A model generated the notes under the pieces. That model was not told where the DNA came from. It did no database searches and saw only the letters and a list, made by a program, of their open reading frames with translations. Shown here piece by piece: positions 8,153-16,868 of a DNA stretch of 64,000 bases. Numbering within the stretch: position 1 is the first letter of the stretch; each line of letters starts with the position of its first letter. The DNA is from Chromatiaceae bacterium (GTDB taxonomy: Bacteria; Pseudomonadota; Gammaproteobacteria; Chromatiales; Chromatiaceae). The stretch spans positions 186,001-250,000 of the forward strand of contig JACKMU010000007.1 of assembly GCA_024235215.1 (NCBI GenBank), read 5' to 3'. Both the position numbers and the translations under genes were made by a program.

Positions 8153-9061
8153 ATGTGGTTCAGGAATCTTTTAATCTATCCGTTGAACGCTCCGTTCGAG
8201 CTATCCGCTGAAGCGTTGCACGAGGAACTGAGCACCAGGCACTGGCGGGAGTGCGGCAACCTGGAGTTGTCCGCGCTTGGTTGGGAACCACCGCTCGGTC
8301 GGTACGGCACACAGCTGACGCACGCAGTTGGGAACTGCATCATGATCTGCATGCGCCGCGAGGAGAAGGTGATGCCGGCTGCAGTGGTGAACCAGCAGTT
8401 GGCACAACGGGTCAATGCGCTGGAGGAGAAGGAAGGACGCAAGGTGAGACGCCGCGAACAGGCGGAGATGAAAGATGAGATCATTCTCGACCTGCTGCCT
8501 AAAGCCTTTGTAAAGACGGTGCTAACCTATGCCTATATTGACAGCGGAAACGGTTGGTTGCTGGTGGATACCAGCAGTACGAAACGGGCAGAGGATCTGA
8601 TCAGCCTGCTACGTGAGACGCTGGGTAGCCTGCCGTTGAATCCGCTACAGCTAAACGATTCACCTGTCACCGAAATGACCCGGTGGCTGCAGGGTGGAGG
8701 AGTACCCCGGGAGTTCGTGATTGGCGATGAGTGTGAAATGCGGGATCCCGCCGAAGAGGGAAGCATGGTTCGCTGCCGGCGATTGGACTTGGAGGGAAAA
8801 GAGATCGCCGGCCACCTGAAAGCAGGCAAAGAGGTAGTCAAGATCGCGGTGGAGTGGCAACAGAAGATCAGTTTCGTACTGACTGCAGAGGCTGCACTGA
8901 AGCGACTCAAATTTCTCGATCTTATTCAGGAAGCGGCAGCCGAGAGCGAAGCAGAGGACGAGGCAAGCCGCTTCGATGGCGACTTCGCGGTGATGTCCCT
9001 GGAACTGGGCAGTCTGATCAACAGTCTGATCGGACTGTTCGGAGGTATAGTCAAAGAGTAG
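8153..9061 (+). CDS. rdgC: Recombination-associated protein RdgC
   Basis: RdgC is a ring-shaped DNA-binding protein that restrains RecA-dependent recombination. The 302 residues starting at the ATG at 8153 (MWFRNLLIYPL) match the family's N-terminus and length; the in-frame ATG at 8123 would add ten residues not seen in the family. Typical segments are EDLISLLRETLGSLP and FDGDFAVMSLEL near the C-terminus. It stands alone between the AmmeMemoRadiSam genes and the polysaccharide genes. Confidence 0.96.
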   Translation: MWFRNLLIYPLNAPFELSAEALHEELSTRHWRECGNLELSALGWEPPLGRYGTQLTHAVGNCIMICMRREEKVMPAAVVNQQLAQRVNALEEKEGRKVRRREQAEMKDEIILDLLPKAFVKTVLTYAYIDSGNGWLLVDTSSTKRAEDLISLLRETLGSLPLNPLQLNDSPVTEMTRWLQGGGVPREFVIGDECEMRDPAEEGSMVRCRRLDLEGKEIAGHLKAGKEVVKIAVEWQQKISFVLTAEAALKRLKFLDLIQEAAAESEAEDEASRFDGDFAVMSLELGSLINSLIGLFGGIVKE

Positions 9062-9122
9062 CTCGTACTGCGATTAGAACTGCTGTTGCTGATCCGTGGA
9101 GCGGGAGTTTTCCGTTACTAAA

Positions 9123-10130
9123 CTACACTTTGTAGTAGTCACGGTACCAGTCGACGAAGTGCCGAACGCCCTGCTCAATAGCGGTAGCCGGTTTATAGCC
9201 GGTATCCCGAACCAGGTCCTGGACATCAGCAAAGGTGTCTGGGACATCGCCTGGCTGCAGCGGCAAAAGGTTCTTCCGCGCGGTCTTCCCAAGGCAAGCC
9301 TCCAATACTTCAATGTAGCGCCTCAATTCCACCGGTTGATTGTTACCGATGTTGTAGAGTCGGTAGGGTGCCCTGCTCGATGCAGCATCGGGGTGGTCAC
9401 CGCTCCACTCCGGGTTGGATTGCGCAACCCGATCGAGCACGCGGATTACCCCTTCGACGATATCATCAATGTAGGTGAAGTCACGCCTGTGGTTGCCATA
9501 GTTGAACACGTCGATCGGCTCACCAGCGAGAATCTTCCGGGTAAACTTGAACAGCGCCATATCCGGGCGGCCCCAGGGGCCATACACGGTGAAAAAGCGC
9601 AGTCCCGTGGTCGGAATGTCGAACAGATGACTGTAGGTGTGCGCCATCAGTTCATTCGCCTTTTTGCTTGCGGCATACAGGCTCACCGGGTGGTCTACAT
9701 TATCATGAACCGAAAAGGGCATGCGCGTATTGGCGCCGTATACGGAACTGCTGGAAGCGTATACCAGATGCTCCACCCGATTCTGCCTGCACCCTTCGAG
9801 AATATTTCCGAATCCAACCAGATTGGTATCGATATAGGAAGCCGGATTTTCGATTGAGTAGCGAACGCCAGCCTGAGCCGCCAGATTGACCACCCGCTCT
9901 GGTTGATGTTCGCGGAATGCGGCGGCGACAGCCTCCCTGTCCTCCAGTGAGATGCGTAGATCACGGAAACCGGAGTAGGCCAGTGTGCGCTCCAGTCGCG
10001 CGCGCTTCAATCCGACGTCATAGTAGTCGTTGAGATTGTCGATGCCAATGACTTCATCGCCTCGCTCCAATAGTCGCAGGGCGAGTGCGGAACCGATGAA
10101 ACCGGCACTACCCGTTACCAAAACCCTCAT
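9123..10130 (-). CDS. NAD-dependent epimerase, UDP-glucuronate 4-epimerase type
   Basis: This is an extended short-chain dehydrogenase that probably interconverts a UDP-uronate with its C4 epimer for surface polysaccharide. The NAD loop TGSAGFIG is at residues 6-13, SSSVYG at 127-132 and the catalytic pair Y152/K156 in YAASK. The 335-residue length and the NDYYD segment after the first strand are those of UDP-glucuronate 4-epimerases. It starts 20 bases after the UDP-sugar dehydrogenase, with AAAGGGG before the ATG, so both form one minus-strand unit. Exact substrate not determinable from sequence. Confidence 0.9.
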   Translation of the reverse strand: MRVLVTGSAGFIGSALALRLLERGDEVIGIDNLNDYYDVGLKRARLERTLAYSGFRDLRISLEDREAVAAAFREHQPERVVNLAAQAGVRYSIENPASYIDTNLVGFGNILEGCRQNRVEHLVYASSSSVYGANTRMPFSVHDNVDHPVSLYAASKKANELMAHTYSHLFDIPTTGLRFFTVYGPWGRPDMALFKFTRKILAGEPIDVFNYGNHRRDFTYIDDIVEGVIRVLDRVAQSNPEWSGDHPDAASSRAPYRLYNIGNNQPVELRRYIEVLEACLGKTARKNLLPLQPGDVPDTFADVQDLVRDTGYKPATAIEQGVRHFVDWYRDYYKV

Positions 10131-10150
10131 TCTCGACCCCTTTCGCTGGA

Positions 10151-11428
10151 TTACAGCCTTCCGTCAGTCTCCTGGGTGGAAAGTATATGCTTGACGTCGT
10201 AGAGGACGCCACCGGGTTTGCAGTATCTGCGCAACTGCCCGGCTCCAAGTGCCAGGAACTGACGATGGGCGACTGCCAGCACGACCGCATCGTAGATACC
10301 CTCGTGCAGTTCAGCTATCGGGGTGATACCGTACTCATGCTCCGCTTCCTGCGCATTGATCCAAGGGTCGTATACGTCCACTTGGGTTTCATACCCCTTG
10401 AATTCGTTGACAATATCGACCACACGGGTATTGCGCAGGTCAGGGCAGTTCTCTTTGAAGGTAAGCCCAAGAATCAGCACCCTGCCGCCGGCAATGGTCA
10501 GGTGCTTCTTGATCATCAGCTTCACCACTTCACTGACGACATAGGCTCCCATGCCATCGTTGATGCGCCTTCCTGCCAGTATGATCTCGGGCTGATAGCC
10601 GATCGCCTGGGCCTTATGGGTCAGATAGTAAGGATCGACACCGATACAGTGCCCTCCGACCAGACCTGGGCGAAACGGGAGGAAATTCCACTTGCTACCC
10701 GCGGCTTCGAGCACTTCAAGCGTATCGATCCCGAGTCGGTTGAAGATCAGCGCCAGTTCATTGATCAGTGCGATATTGACGTCGCGCTGAGTGTTTTCAA
10801 TCACCTTGGCTGCTTCCGCCACCTTGATACTACTTGCTTTATGCGTTCCCGCCGAGATGATCTGTTGATACAGCAGGTCGACAAAATCAGCGACTTCCGG
10901 AGTCGAGCCAGAGGTTACCTTCCTGATATTGGTCAGGCGATGCTCCTTGTCCCCTGGATTGATTCGTTCAGGACTGTAACCGACAAAAAAGTCCTGATTG
11001 AACCTGAGTCCAGAGCCCTGCTCCATCAGTGGTACACACACCTCCTCGGTGGCACCAGGATAGACGGTCGACTCAAAGACAGCGATATCACCCTTACTGA
11101 GCAGCTTGCCCAGCATCTTACTTGCGCCAACCAATGGAGAGAGATCGGGTTGTTTGTGCTGGTCGATCGGTGTGGGCACGGTGACAATGTAGAAGTTGCA
11201 CTCGGAGAGTTCGTTCGCATCTGAGGTGAACTCCAACAGGTTCGCTGTAGTGAGTTCTTCAGGATCGACCTCCAGCGAGCTGTCGCGACCGGATTTCAGC
11301 TCATCGACTCGCGCTTGATTGATATCCAGTCCGATAGTCGGGATTTTTTTGCCAAACTCCACCGCCAGTGGCAACCCCACATATCCCAGTCCCAATACAC
11401 CAATTTTTACTTTTTCTAAATCAAACAT
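10151..11428 (-). CDS. tviB: Nucleotide sugar dehydrogenase, UDP-N-acetylhexosamine type (TviB/WbpO-like)
   Basis: This enzyme oxidises C6 of a UDP-hexose or UDP-N-acetylhexosamine to the uronate. The NAD loop GLGYVG is at residues 13-18 and the catalytic cysteine C261 in GGHCIGVDPYY. The 425-residue length and the N-terminus VKIGVLGLGYVGLPLAVEF fit the TviB/WbpO (UDP-GalNAc dehydrogenase) branch better than UDP-glucose dehydrogenase. The ribosome site AAGGA precedes the ATG. It feeds the epimerase gene behind it and, presumably, the sugar transferase encoded divergently at 11807. A possible -24/-12 promoter lies upstream. Confidence 0.9.
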   Translation of the reverse strand: MFDLEKVKIGVLGLGYVGLPLAVEFGKKIPTIGLDINQARVDELKSGRDSSLEVDPEELTTANLLEFTSDANELSECNFYIVTVPTPIDQHKQPDLSPLVGASKMLGKLLSKGDIAVFESTVYPGATEEVCVPLMEQGSGLRFNQDFFVGYSPERINPGDKEHRLTNIRKVTSGSTPEVADFVDLLYQQIISAGTHKASSIKVAEAAKVIENTQRDVNIALINELALIFNRLGIDTLEVLEAAGSKWNFLPFRPGLVGGHCIGVDPYYLTHKAQAIGYQPEIILAGRRINDGMGAYVVSEVVKLMIKKHLTIAGGRVLILGLTFKENCPDLRNTRVVDIVNEFKGYETQVDVYDPWINAQEAEHEYGITPIAELHEGIYDAVVLAVAHRQFLALGAGQLRRYCKPGGVLYDVKHILSTQETDGRL

Positions 11429-11806
11429 TAAAAGTCCTTATATATGAGCCTTGGTTAATTGTGCCATCAGCGGAAATTTCGGTACATCTGGTGAATTCTT
11501 TAAATTCAACCATCACACTCGATTTTAACCCAGTTGCCATGATGCGGGCGACTCGGGTACAAGTCGACATCTGCCGATGATGAAAGCCGTGTGCCACCCT
11601 CAGTCGTGGGTTCGTGGGCGCCTGTATCGGTGGCAAACTGATGCTGTATAATTACAAAATTTGGCCGATCCTCCCTCCAGCTATCGTCGATTCGGCCGAT
11701 GATCTGGAAGTCAGTGGGTAGAGAAAGGAAGAGTCTGTGCTAAATCGATGGGCGGATTGCATGAACCAGGTTCAATAAACCGGTCGATTTCCGGGACAGG
11801 CAACTA
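11429..11806. other. Divergent intergenic region between tviB and the sugar transferase gene
   Basis: These 378 bases have no supported gene. They must carry the start signals of both polysaccharide units. A -24-like TGGCAC on minus is described separately. On plus, a TATAAT at 11646-11651 has no convincing -35. The two units are linked in the pathway, so joint control here is likely but not shown. Confidence 0.4.
11580..11596 (-). promoter_or_regulatory. Candidate sigma-54 promoter for tviB-epimerase
   Basis: On minus the sequence reads TGGCAC, five bases, then TTTCAT. The -24 element is perfect and the spacing correct, but the -12 GC is replaced by TC. It lies about 150 bases before the tviB start. 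PrsR, a sigma-54 activator encoded nearby, makes sigma-54 control of this locus plausible. Confidence 0.3.
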
Positions 11807-13204
11807 ATGATAAGACTATTCGGTCACTATGTTTCCAAACTGTTTCTTCTTCTGGGCGCACTGGAAATAGTGGTGCTCTATCTTTGTGTTTGTGGTGGTT
11901 ACTACCTGCGCGCCAGTTTTTCGGAACTGCAGCCGGGGATAGAGAGCACATCATTGCACTCGTCAGCCATACTCTATGCATTACTGACTTCCGCCGCCAT
12001 GCTTGCGATGGGACTTTACCAACGCGGCCTGCAGGAGGCGGCTGCGCTGCTGGTACGACTTGGCGTCAGCTTTTTTCTGGCGACTATGGCAATGAGCATG
12101 GTTTTCTACTGGTTCCCCAATCTTTTCCTCGGTCGCGGTGTATCCGGCCTGGCAATGCTGTTATCGGTGGCAGGATTGCTGATTTTGCGCACGATCTTTT
12201 TCCATTTTGCTGGAACGGAATCGCAAAAACACCGCGTACTGGTGCTTGGATCGGGAATGAACGCAGCCAGGATCGATCACCTGGTCGAGAGTGAGCCGGA
12301 GCGACTTGGTTTCAACGTGGTCAAGTATGTTCGCCTCGAAGATGGAAACAACATAATCGATGAAGAAAAACAGGTAGAGCTTACCGGTTCCCTGCTCGAA
12401 CTCGCGGACAATTTGGATATCAACGAAATTGTCATCGCGGTAGACGATCGTAGAAAAGGATTGCCAGTGGACGATATTCTCGACTGCAAAATGTCCGGCA
12501 TCGTTATTTTTGACCTACTCACTTTTTTCGAGAAGGAGACCTCGCGAGTCAATATCGACCTCCTTCATCCCAGTTGGATCTATTACTCTCCAGGATTCAG
12601 TGTCGGGGTGGGCGGACACAATCTCAAGCGTACTTTGGATATCACGGTTAGCCTGCTGATGATGTTGCTGTTTTCGCCTCTCTATCTGTTGGTGACAATG
12701 GCAAGCCTGATCGAATCCGGGGGGCGCGATCCGATTTTCTACAGCCAGGTCCGGGTGGGAGAGAATGGCAACCATTTCAGGGTGCATAAGTTTCGCAGTA
12801 TGCGCACCGATGCTGAATCTGACGGAGTCGCCCGCTGGGCAAGTGCCAACGACTCCAGGGTGACTCCGCTTGGCACTTTTTTGCGCAAGACGAGGCTGGA
12901 CGAGTTGCCACAGCTCTATAATGTTCTGAAAGGGGATATGAGTCTGGTAGGTCCGCGTCCTGAACGACCCGAGTTCGTACTGGATCTGGAGAAAACAATC
13001 CCTTATTACCGTGAGCGACATCGGGTAAAACCTGGATTGACAGGCTGGGCTCAGCTGCGCTACCAGTATGGCTCAACGCTGGAGGATGCCAAACAGAAGC
13101 TGCAGTATGACCTCTACTATGTGAAGAACATGAACATCTTTCTGGACATGGTGATTCTGTTGGAAACTGTGGAGGTCGTTTTGATGGGCAAAGGGGCCCG
13201 TTGA
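11807..13204 (+). CDS. PEP-CTERM-type exopolysaccharide sugar transferase (TIGR03013 family)
   Basis: This membrane enzyme is predicted to put the first sugar phosphate on undecaprenyl phosphate for exopolysaccharide. The 465-residue protein has an N-terminal membrane region with several helices (about 10-125), a Rossmann-like middle, and a C-terminal bacterial sugar transferase domain from about residue 265. That domain contains KRTLDI, KFRSMRTDAE, TRLDELPQLYNVLKGDMS and GPRPERPEF. It is the form that travels with PrsK/PrsR/PrsT, which follow here. It is divergent to tviB. Confidence 0.9.
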   Translation: MIRLFGHYVSKLFLLLGALEIVVLYLCVCGGYYLRASFSELQPGIESTSLHSSAILYALLTSAAMLAMGLYQRGLQEAAALLVRLGVSFFLATMAMSMVFYWFPNLFLGRGVSGLAMLLSVAGLLILRTIFFHFAGTESQKHRVLVLGSGMNAARIDHLVESEPERLGFNVVKYVRLEDGNNIIDEEKQVELTGSLLELADNLDINEIVIAVDDRRKGLPVDDILDCKMSGIVIFDLLTFFEKETSRVNIDLLHPSWIYYSPGFSVGVGGHNLKRTLDITVSLLMMLLFSPLYLLVTMASLIESGGRDPIFYSQVRVGENGNHFRVHKFRSMRTDAESDGVARWASANDSRVTPLGTFLRKTRLDELPQLYNVLKGDMSLVGPRPERPEFVLDLEKTIPYYRERHRVKPGLTGWAQLRYQYGSTLEDAKQKLQYDLYYVKNMNIFLDMVILLETVEVVLMGKGAR

Positions 13205-13338
13205 ACCGGTCAGATACTATATTCACGCAGAGAGAAATTCCATCTGTCACTACGGTTGACAGAGAGGAGCCAGTGGATGCTGCAATCTTTACATGCTAAC
13301 ACCGATCCGGTATCGACCTGGCTCAGTCACTAGGAGCC

Positions 13339-15384
13339 ATGATGTCTGATTTCGGATTTCTCGGTTTTACTATCGCTTCTCTCCTCTACCTGATCCTGTC
13401 GCTGCTTTTGGCAACCAGTTGGCGTGGTCGGTTGCAAGGTGGTCTGATGCTGGCGGCATCGATCGTTTCTGCGTTCTGGGCTGGACTGTTCGCGGCAGAT
13501 TCCTACTTTATGGTTATTCCCGCCAGTGCCATCTGGCCTATCGAAGCGCTGAAGAATATCACTTGGTGCGCTTTTCTGATCGGGCTGCTTTCGCAGATAG
13601 CACATGGTCGAAAAGTATCGATCAGGGGTTATCGGATAATAGCACTGCTGATCTTACTGGCCAGTGTCGTCATAGTCATACCTGATAACTACGCACCCAG
13701 CATATTGCTGCTCGATATGCGCTACTTGGGACAGGTGATCAGCGCGATCGCTGGCATGATGCTGGTAGAGCAGTTTTATCGCAACACGCCTACACAGCAA
13801 CGCTGGGGAATCAAATATCTCTGTTTCGGCCTCGGCGGTATGTTCATGTTCGACTTCTATCTCTTTTCGGACGCACTGTTGTTCAAGCGAATCAACTTCG
13901 ACCTGTGGTACGCAAGAGGCGGAATCTATGCCATCACAGTCCCTTTACTGGCGGTATCAGCCGCACGCAATCCAAACTGGTCTTTTGATCTCTTCGTCTC
14001 CCGAAGGGTGGTGTTTCATACCACTACGCTGCTCATTGCCGGTGTATACATGCTGCTTATGGCGTTCGCCGGATACTACATCAGGATCTACGGCGGGGCT
14101 TGGGGCACGGTGCTGCAGATCACCTTTTTCTTCGCCGCCTTGTTGGCCCTGTTGGCAATTCTCTTTTCGGGACAGGTGCGTGCTCGGGCTAAGGTCTTTC
14201 TCAACAAACATTTTTTCAGTTACCGATACGACTATCGCGAGGAGTGGCTACGTCTGATCAGACTCCTCTCTGGCCAGGATACGAATACACCACTGTTTGA
14301 GCGGGTGATATGGGCATTGGGTGAGATCGTAGACAGTGGTGGTGGCTTATTGTGGCTTTGCTCAGCACGAAGGGGCTGCATCCTGGCTGCAAATCGCAAT
14401 CAGTCGCTTCCCTCCATCGAGGGGGACCATGGACTGGCTTCGTTGATCAAGTTTCTCGATGATCGGCAATGGGTGGTGATAGTACCCGAGGTGGAACAGC
14501 ATCCAGAGCGGTATGAAGCGCTGGAACTTCCCGGCTGGCTGACATCCATGGAGGGGGTATGGCTGATTGTTCCCCTGATCCATGATGAGCATGTCATCGG
14601 TTTTACCATTCTGACTCAACCACGTGTCAAGACCAATCTCAACTGGGAAAACCTGGATCTGCTGAAAACCGCAGGACGTCAGGCGGCTGGGTACCTGGCG
14701 TTATACGAGACATCTCAGGCGTTGGCCGATGCCAAGCAGTTTGAGGGGTTCAACCGACTCTCTGCTTTTGTCGTACACGATCTGAAGAATCTCATCGCCC
14801 AACTTTCGCTGGTGGTCAAGAATGCGGAAAAACATAAAATGAACCCGGCGTTCATTGACGATGCGATGATGACTATCGACAACTCGGTAAAAAAAATGAG
14901 TCGGCTCATGGCGCATCTCAGAAGCGCAGTTCCAGTAGTCAGGAAAACCCGAGTGGAACTGATCGAGATCACCAAATCGGCCGTCGCCACCAAATCGCTA
15001 CAACTTCCTGTGCCTTCACTGGAGGTGAAAGGAGAGGAGATCTGGGTCTATGCCGATGCAGATCGGATGGAGGCGATTATCGGTCATATTATTCAAAATG
15101 CGCAGGATGCCACCCCCCAAGACGGCACGATTCAGGTCAAACTTTCTGCCTTAAAAAACCAGGCTGTGTTGAAAGTGAAGGATTCCGGCAGCGGTATGGA
15201 TGCACAGTTTGTTCGTGACCGTCTTTTCCGACCATTCGATTCGACCAAAGGGCTCACTGGGATGGGTATCGGTGCCTACGAAGTCCGGGAATTCGTGCAC
15301 GATATCGGTGGTCAGGTCTCGGTGATGAGCGTACCTGGGAAGGGAACTGAATTTAAGATTGTTATACCATTCGCCGATAATTGA
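13339..15384 (+). CDS. prsK: PEP-CTERM system histidine kinase PrsK
   Basis: PrsK is the sensor kinase paired with PrsR. The 681-residue protein starts with a membrane part of about eight hydrophobic helices (residues 1-285). A GAF-like region (about 310-460) follows, then the phospho-acceptor histidine near residue 480 in FVVHDLKN. The C-terminal ATPase domain has the boxes IIQNAQDA, DSGSGM and GMGIGAYE. The ATG at 13339 has TAGGAG upstream. It ends just before the prsR start at 15428. The signal it senses is unknown. Confidence 0.92.
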   Translation: MMSDFGFLGFTIASLLYLILSLLLATSWRGRLQGGLMLAASIVSAFWAGLFAADSYFMVIPASAIWPIEALKNITWCAFLIGLLSQIAHGRKVSIRGYRIIALLILLASVVIVIPDNYAPSILLLDMRYLGQVISAIAGMMLVEQFYRNTPTQQRWGIKYLCFGLGGMFMFDFYLFSDALLFKRINFDLWYARGGIYAITVPLLAVSAARNPNWSFDLFVSRRVVFHTTTLLIAGVYMLLMAFAGYYIRIYGGAWGTVLQITFFFAALLALLAILFSGQVRARAKVFLNKHFFSYRYDYREEWLRLIRLLSGQDTNTPLFERVIWALGEIVDSGGGLLWLCSARRGCILAANRNQSLPSIEGDHGLASLIKFLDDRQWVVIVPEVEQHPERYEALELPGWLTSMEGVWLIVPLIHDEHVIGFTILTQPRVKTNLNWENLDLLKTAGRQAAGYLALYETSQALADAKQFEGFNRLSAFVVHDLKNLIAQLSLVVKNAEKHKMNPAFIDDAMMTIDNSVKKMSRLMAHLRSAVPVVRKTRVELIEITKSAVATKSLQLPVPSLEVKGEEIWVYADADRMEAIIGHIIQNAQDATPQDGTIQVKLSALKNQAVLKVKDSGSGMDAQFVRDRLFRPFDSTKGLTGMGIGAYEVREFVHDIGGQVSVMSVPGKGTEFKIVIPFADN

Positions 15385-15427
15385 TATCGCGAGCCCTGTC
15401 CAGATTACTAAACGGAGTGAAGCTATT

Positions 15428-16783
15428 TTGACTGAGCAAATTAAGAAGTTGTTGATTGTGGAGGATGATCCGGGACTCCAGAGCCAACTTCGCTGGAGTT
15501 TTGAAGAGTGTGAAGTGGGAATAGCTGCAGACAAGGAATCGGCGATCGCCCAACTGCGGCGTATCGAACCCGCCGTAGTCACACTTGATCTCGGGCTCCC
15601 CCCCGATCCAGGCGGTGTCTCCGAAGGATTCGCCACGTTGGAAGAGATTCTGCGGCTATCACCCGATACCAAAGTGATCGTGGTCACCGGACACAATGAT
15701 CGCAACAATGCGGTCCGAGCCGTCGGCCTGGGGGCGTACGATTTTTACGAAAAGCCGATTGAACCCGAATTGTTGGTGCTGGCAGTAAACCGAGCTGCCC
15801 GACTGCACGGACTGGAGCAGGAGAACCGACAACTGGCGTTGGAGAGAACCATTTCACCTTTGGATGGGGTGATCGCGGTGAGTCCGGAAATGCTTAAGGT
15901 TTGCCGGACAGTAGAGAAGCTGGCACCCACCGATGTGTCGACGCTGGTTTTAGGTGAAAGCGGTACTGGAAAGGAAGTACTGGTCAAGGCGCTGCATGCA
16001 CTCAGCAGCCGCTCCGCATCGCGTCTGGTTGCGATCAACTGTGCCGCCATCCCGGAAAATCTACTGGAAAGTGAACTGTTCGGGTACGAAAAAGGTGCAT
16101 TTACCGGTGCTTCCAAAACCACCCAGGGGAAGATCGAACTCGCTGAGGGAGGTATACTCTTTCTCGATGAGATTGGTGACATGCCGTTGCCGCTGCAGGC
16201 CAAATTACTGCGCTTTCTGCAAGAGCGGGTAATTGAACGGATCGGCGGACGCAAGGAGATTCCAGTCGATGTCAGAGTGATCTGCGCAACTCATCGGGAT
16301 CTGCTCGAAATGGTAAGAGAGCAATCATTCCGCGAGGATCTCTATTACCGGATTAATGAAGCGACCATCAGGATACCTTCGCTCAAAGAGCGCAAGGGGG
16401 ACACGGTGGTGCTGGCCCGCTGGTTTCTACAGCGCTTCTCCCAACAACTGAATCGACCGATCAAAGGTTTCACCCAAAAGGCGCTGGAGGCGATTGAACA
16501 GTACAAATGGCCGGGCAACGTCAGAGAGCTGGAAAATCGGGTAAAGCGCGCGGTTATCATGGCAGATGGTACCCAGATAACCGAGCAGGATCTGGAAATG
16601 GATGCACTTGAAGTCGATAGCCAGCCATTCAATCTGCGTGAAGTGCGAGAAGCAGCTGAGTACCAGGCTGTATTAAGAGCACTCAACTTCTCTGATAACA
16701 ACATCTCCCATACGGCGGACATGCTGGGGATTACCCGGCCTACATTGTATAATTTGATGCGTAAATATAATTTGAGCGTTTAG
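15428..16783 (+). CDS. prsR: PEP-CTERM system sigma-54 response regulator PrsR
   Basis: The 451-residue regulator has a receiver domain (phospho-site D54 in TLDLGLPP) and an AAA+ domain with Walker A GESGTGKE (176-183) and the sigma-54 contact GAFTGA (223-228). A C-terminal Fis-type helix-turn-helix ends the protein (ITRPTLYNLMRKY). I chose the TTG at 15428, 44 bases after prsK with GGAG upstream, because the protein then begins as the family does; an ATG at 15359 inside prsK would add 23 residues. It probably drives PEP-CTERM and polysaccharide genes. Confidence 0.92.
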   Translation: MTEQIKKLLIVEDDPGLQSQLRWSFEECEVGIAADKESAIAQLRRIEPAVVTLDLGLPPDPGGVSEGFATLEEILRLSPDTKVIVVTGHNDRNNAVRAVGLGAYDFYEKPIEPELLVLAVNRAARLHGLEQENRQLALERTISPLDGVIAVSPEMLKVCRTVEKLAPTDVSTLVLGESGTGKEVLVKALHALSSRSASRLVAINCAAIPENLLESELFGYEKGAFTGASKTTQGKIELAEGGILFLDEIGDMPLPLQAKLLRFLQERVIERIGGRKEIPVDVRVICATHRDLLEMVREQSFREDLYYRINEATIRIPSLKERKGDTVVLARWFLQRFSQQLNRPIKGFTQKALEAIEQYKWPGNVRELENRVKRAVIMADGTQITEQDLEMDALEVDSQPFNLREVREAAEYQAVLRALNFSDNNISHTADMLGITRPTLYNLMRKYNLSV

Positions 16784-16868
16784 TAAAGCACCTCAGCGTT
16801 CATTCTGAGCCGTAGAAGCTCCAGCGCTTGGAATGACCAGTCTTGTTTTTATTCACCTAGGATGAATC

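Noticed and set aside
11622..11640. TGGCAAACTGATGC as a plus-strand sigma-54 promoter
   Set aside because: GG and GC are nine, not ten, bases apart, a spacing that is not tolerated.
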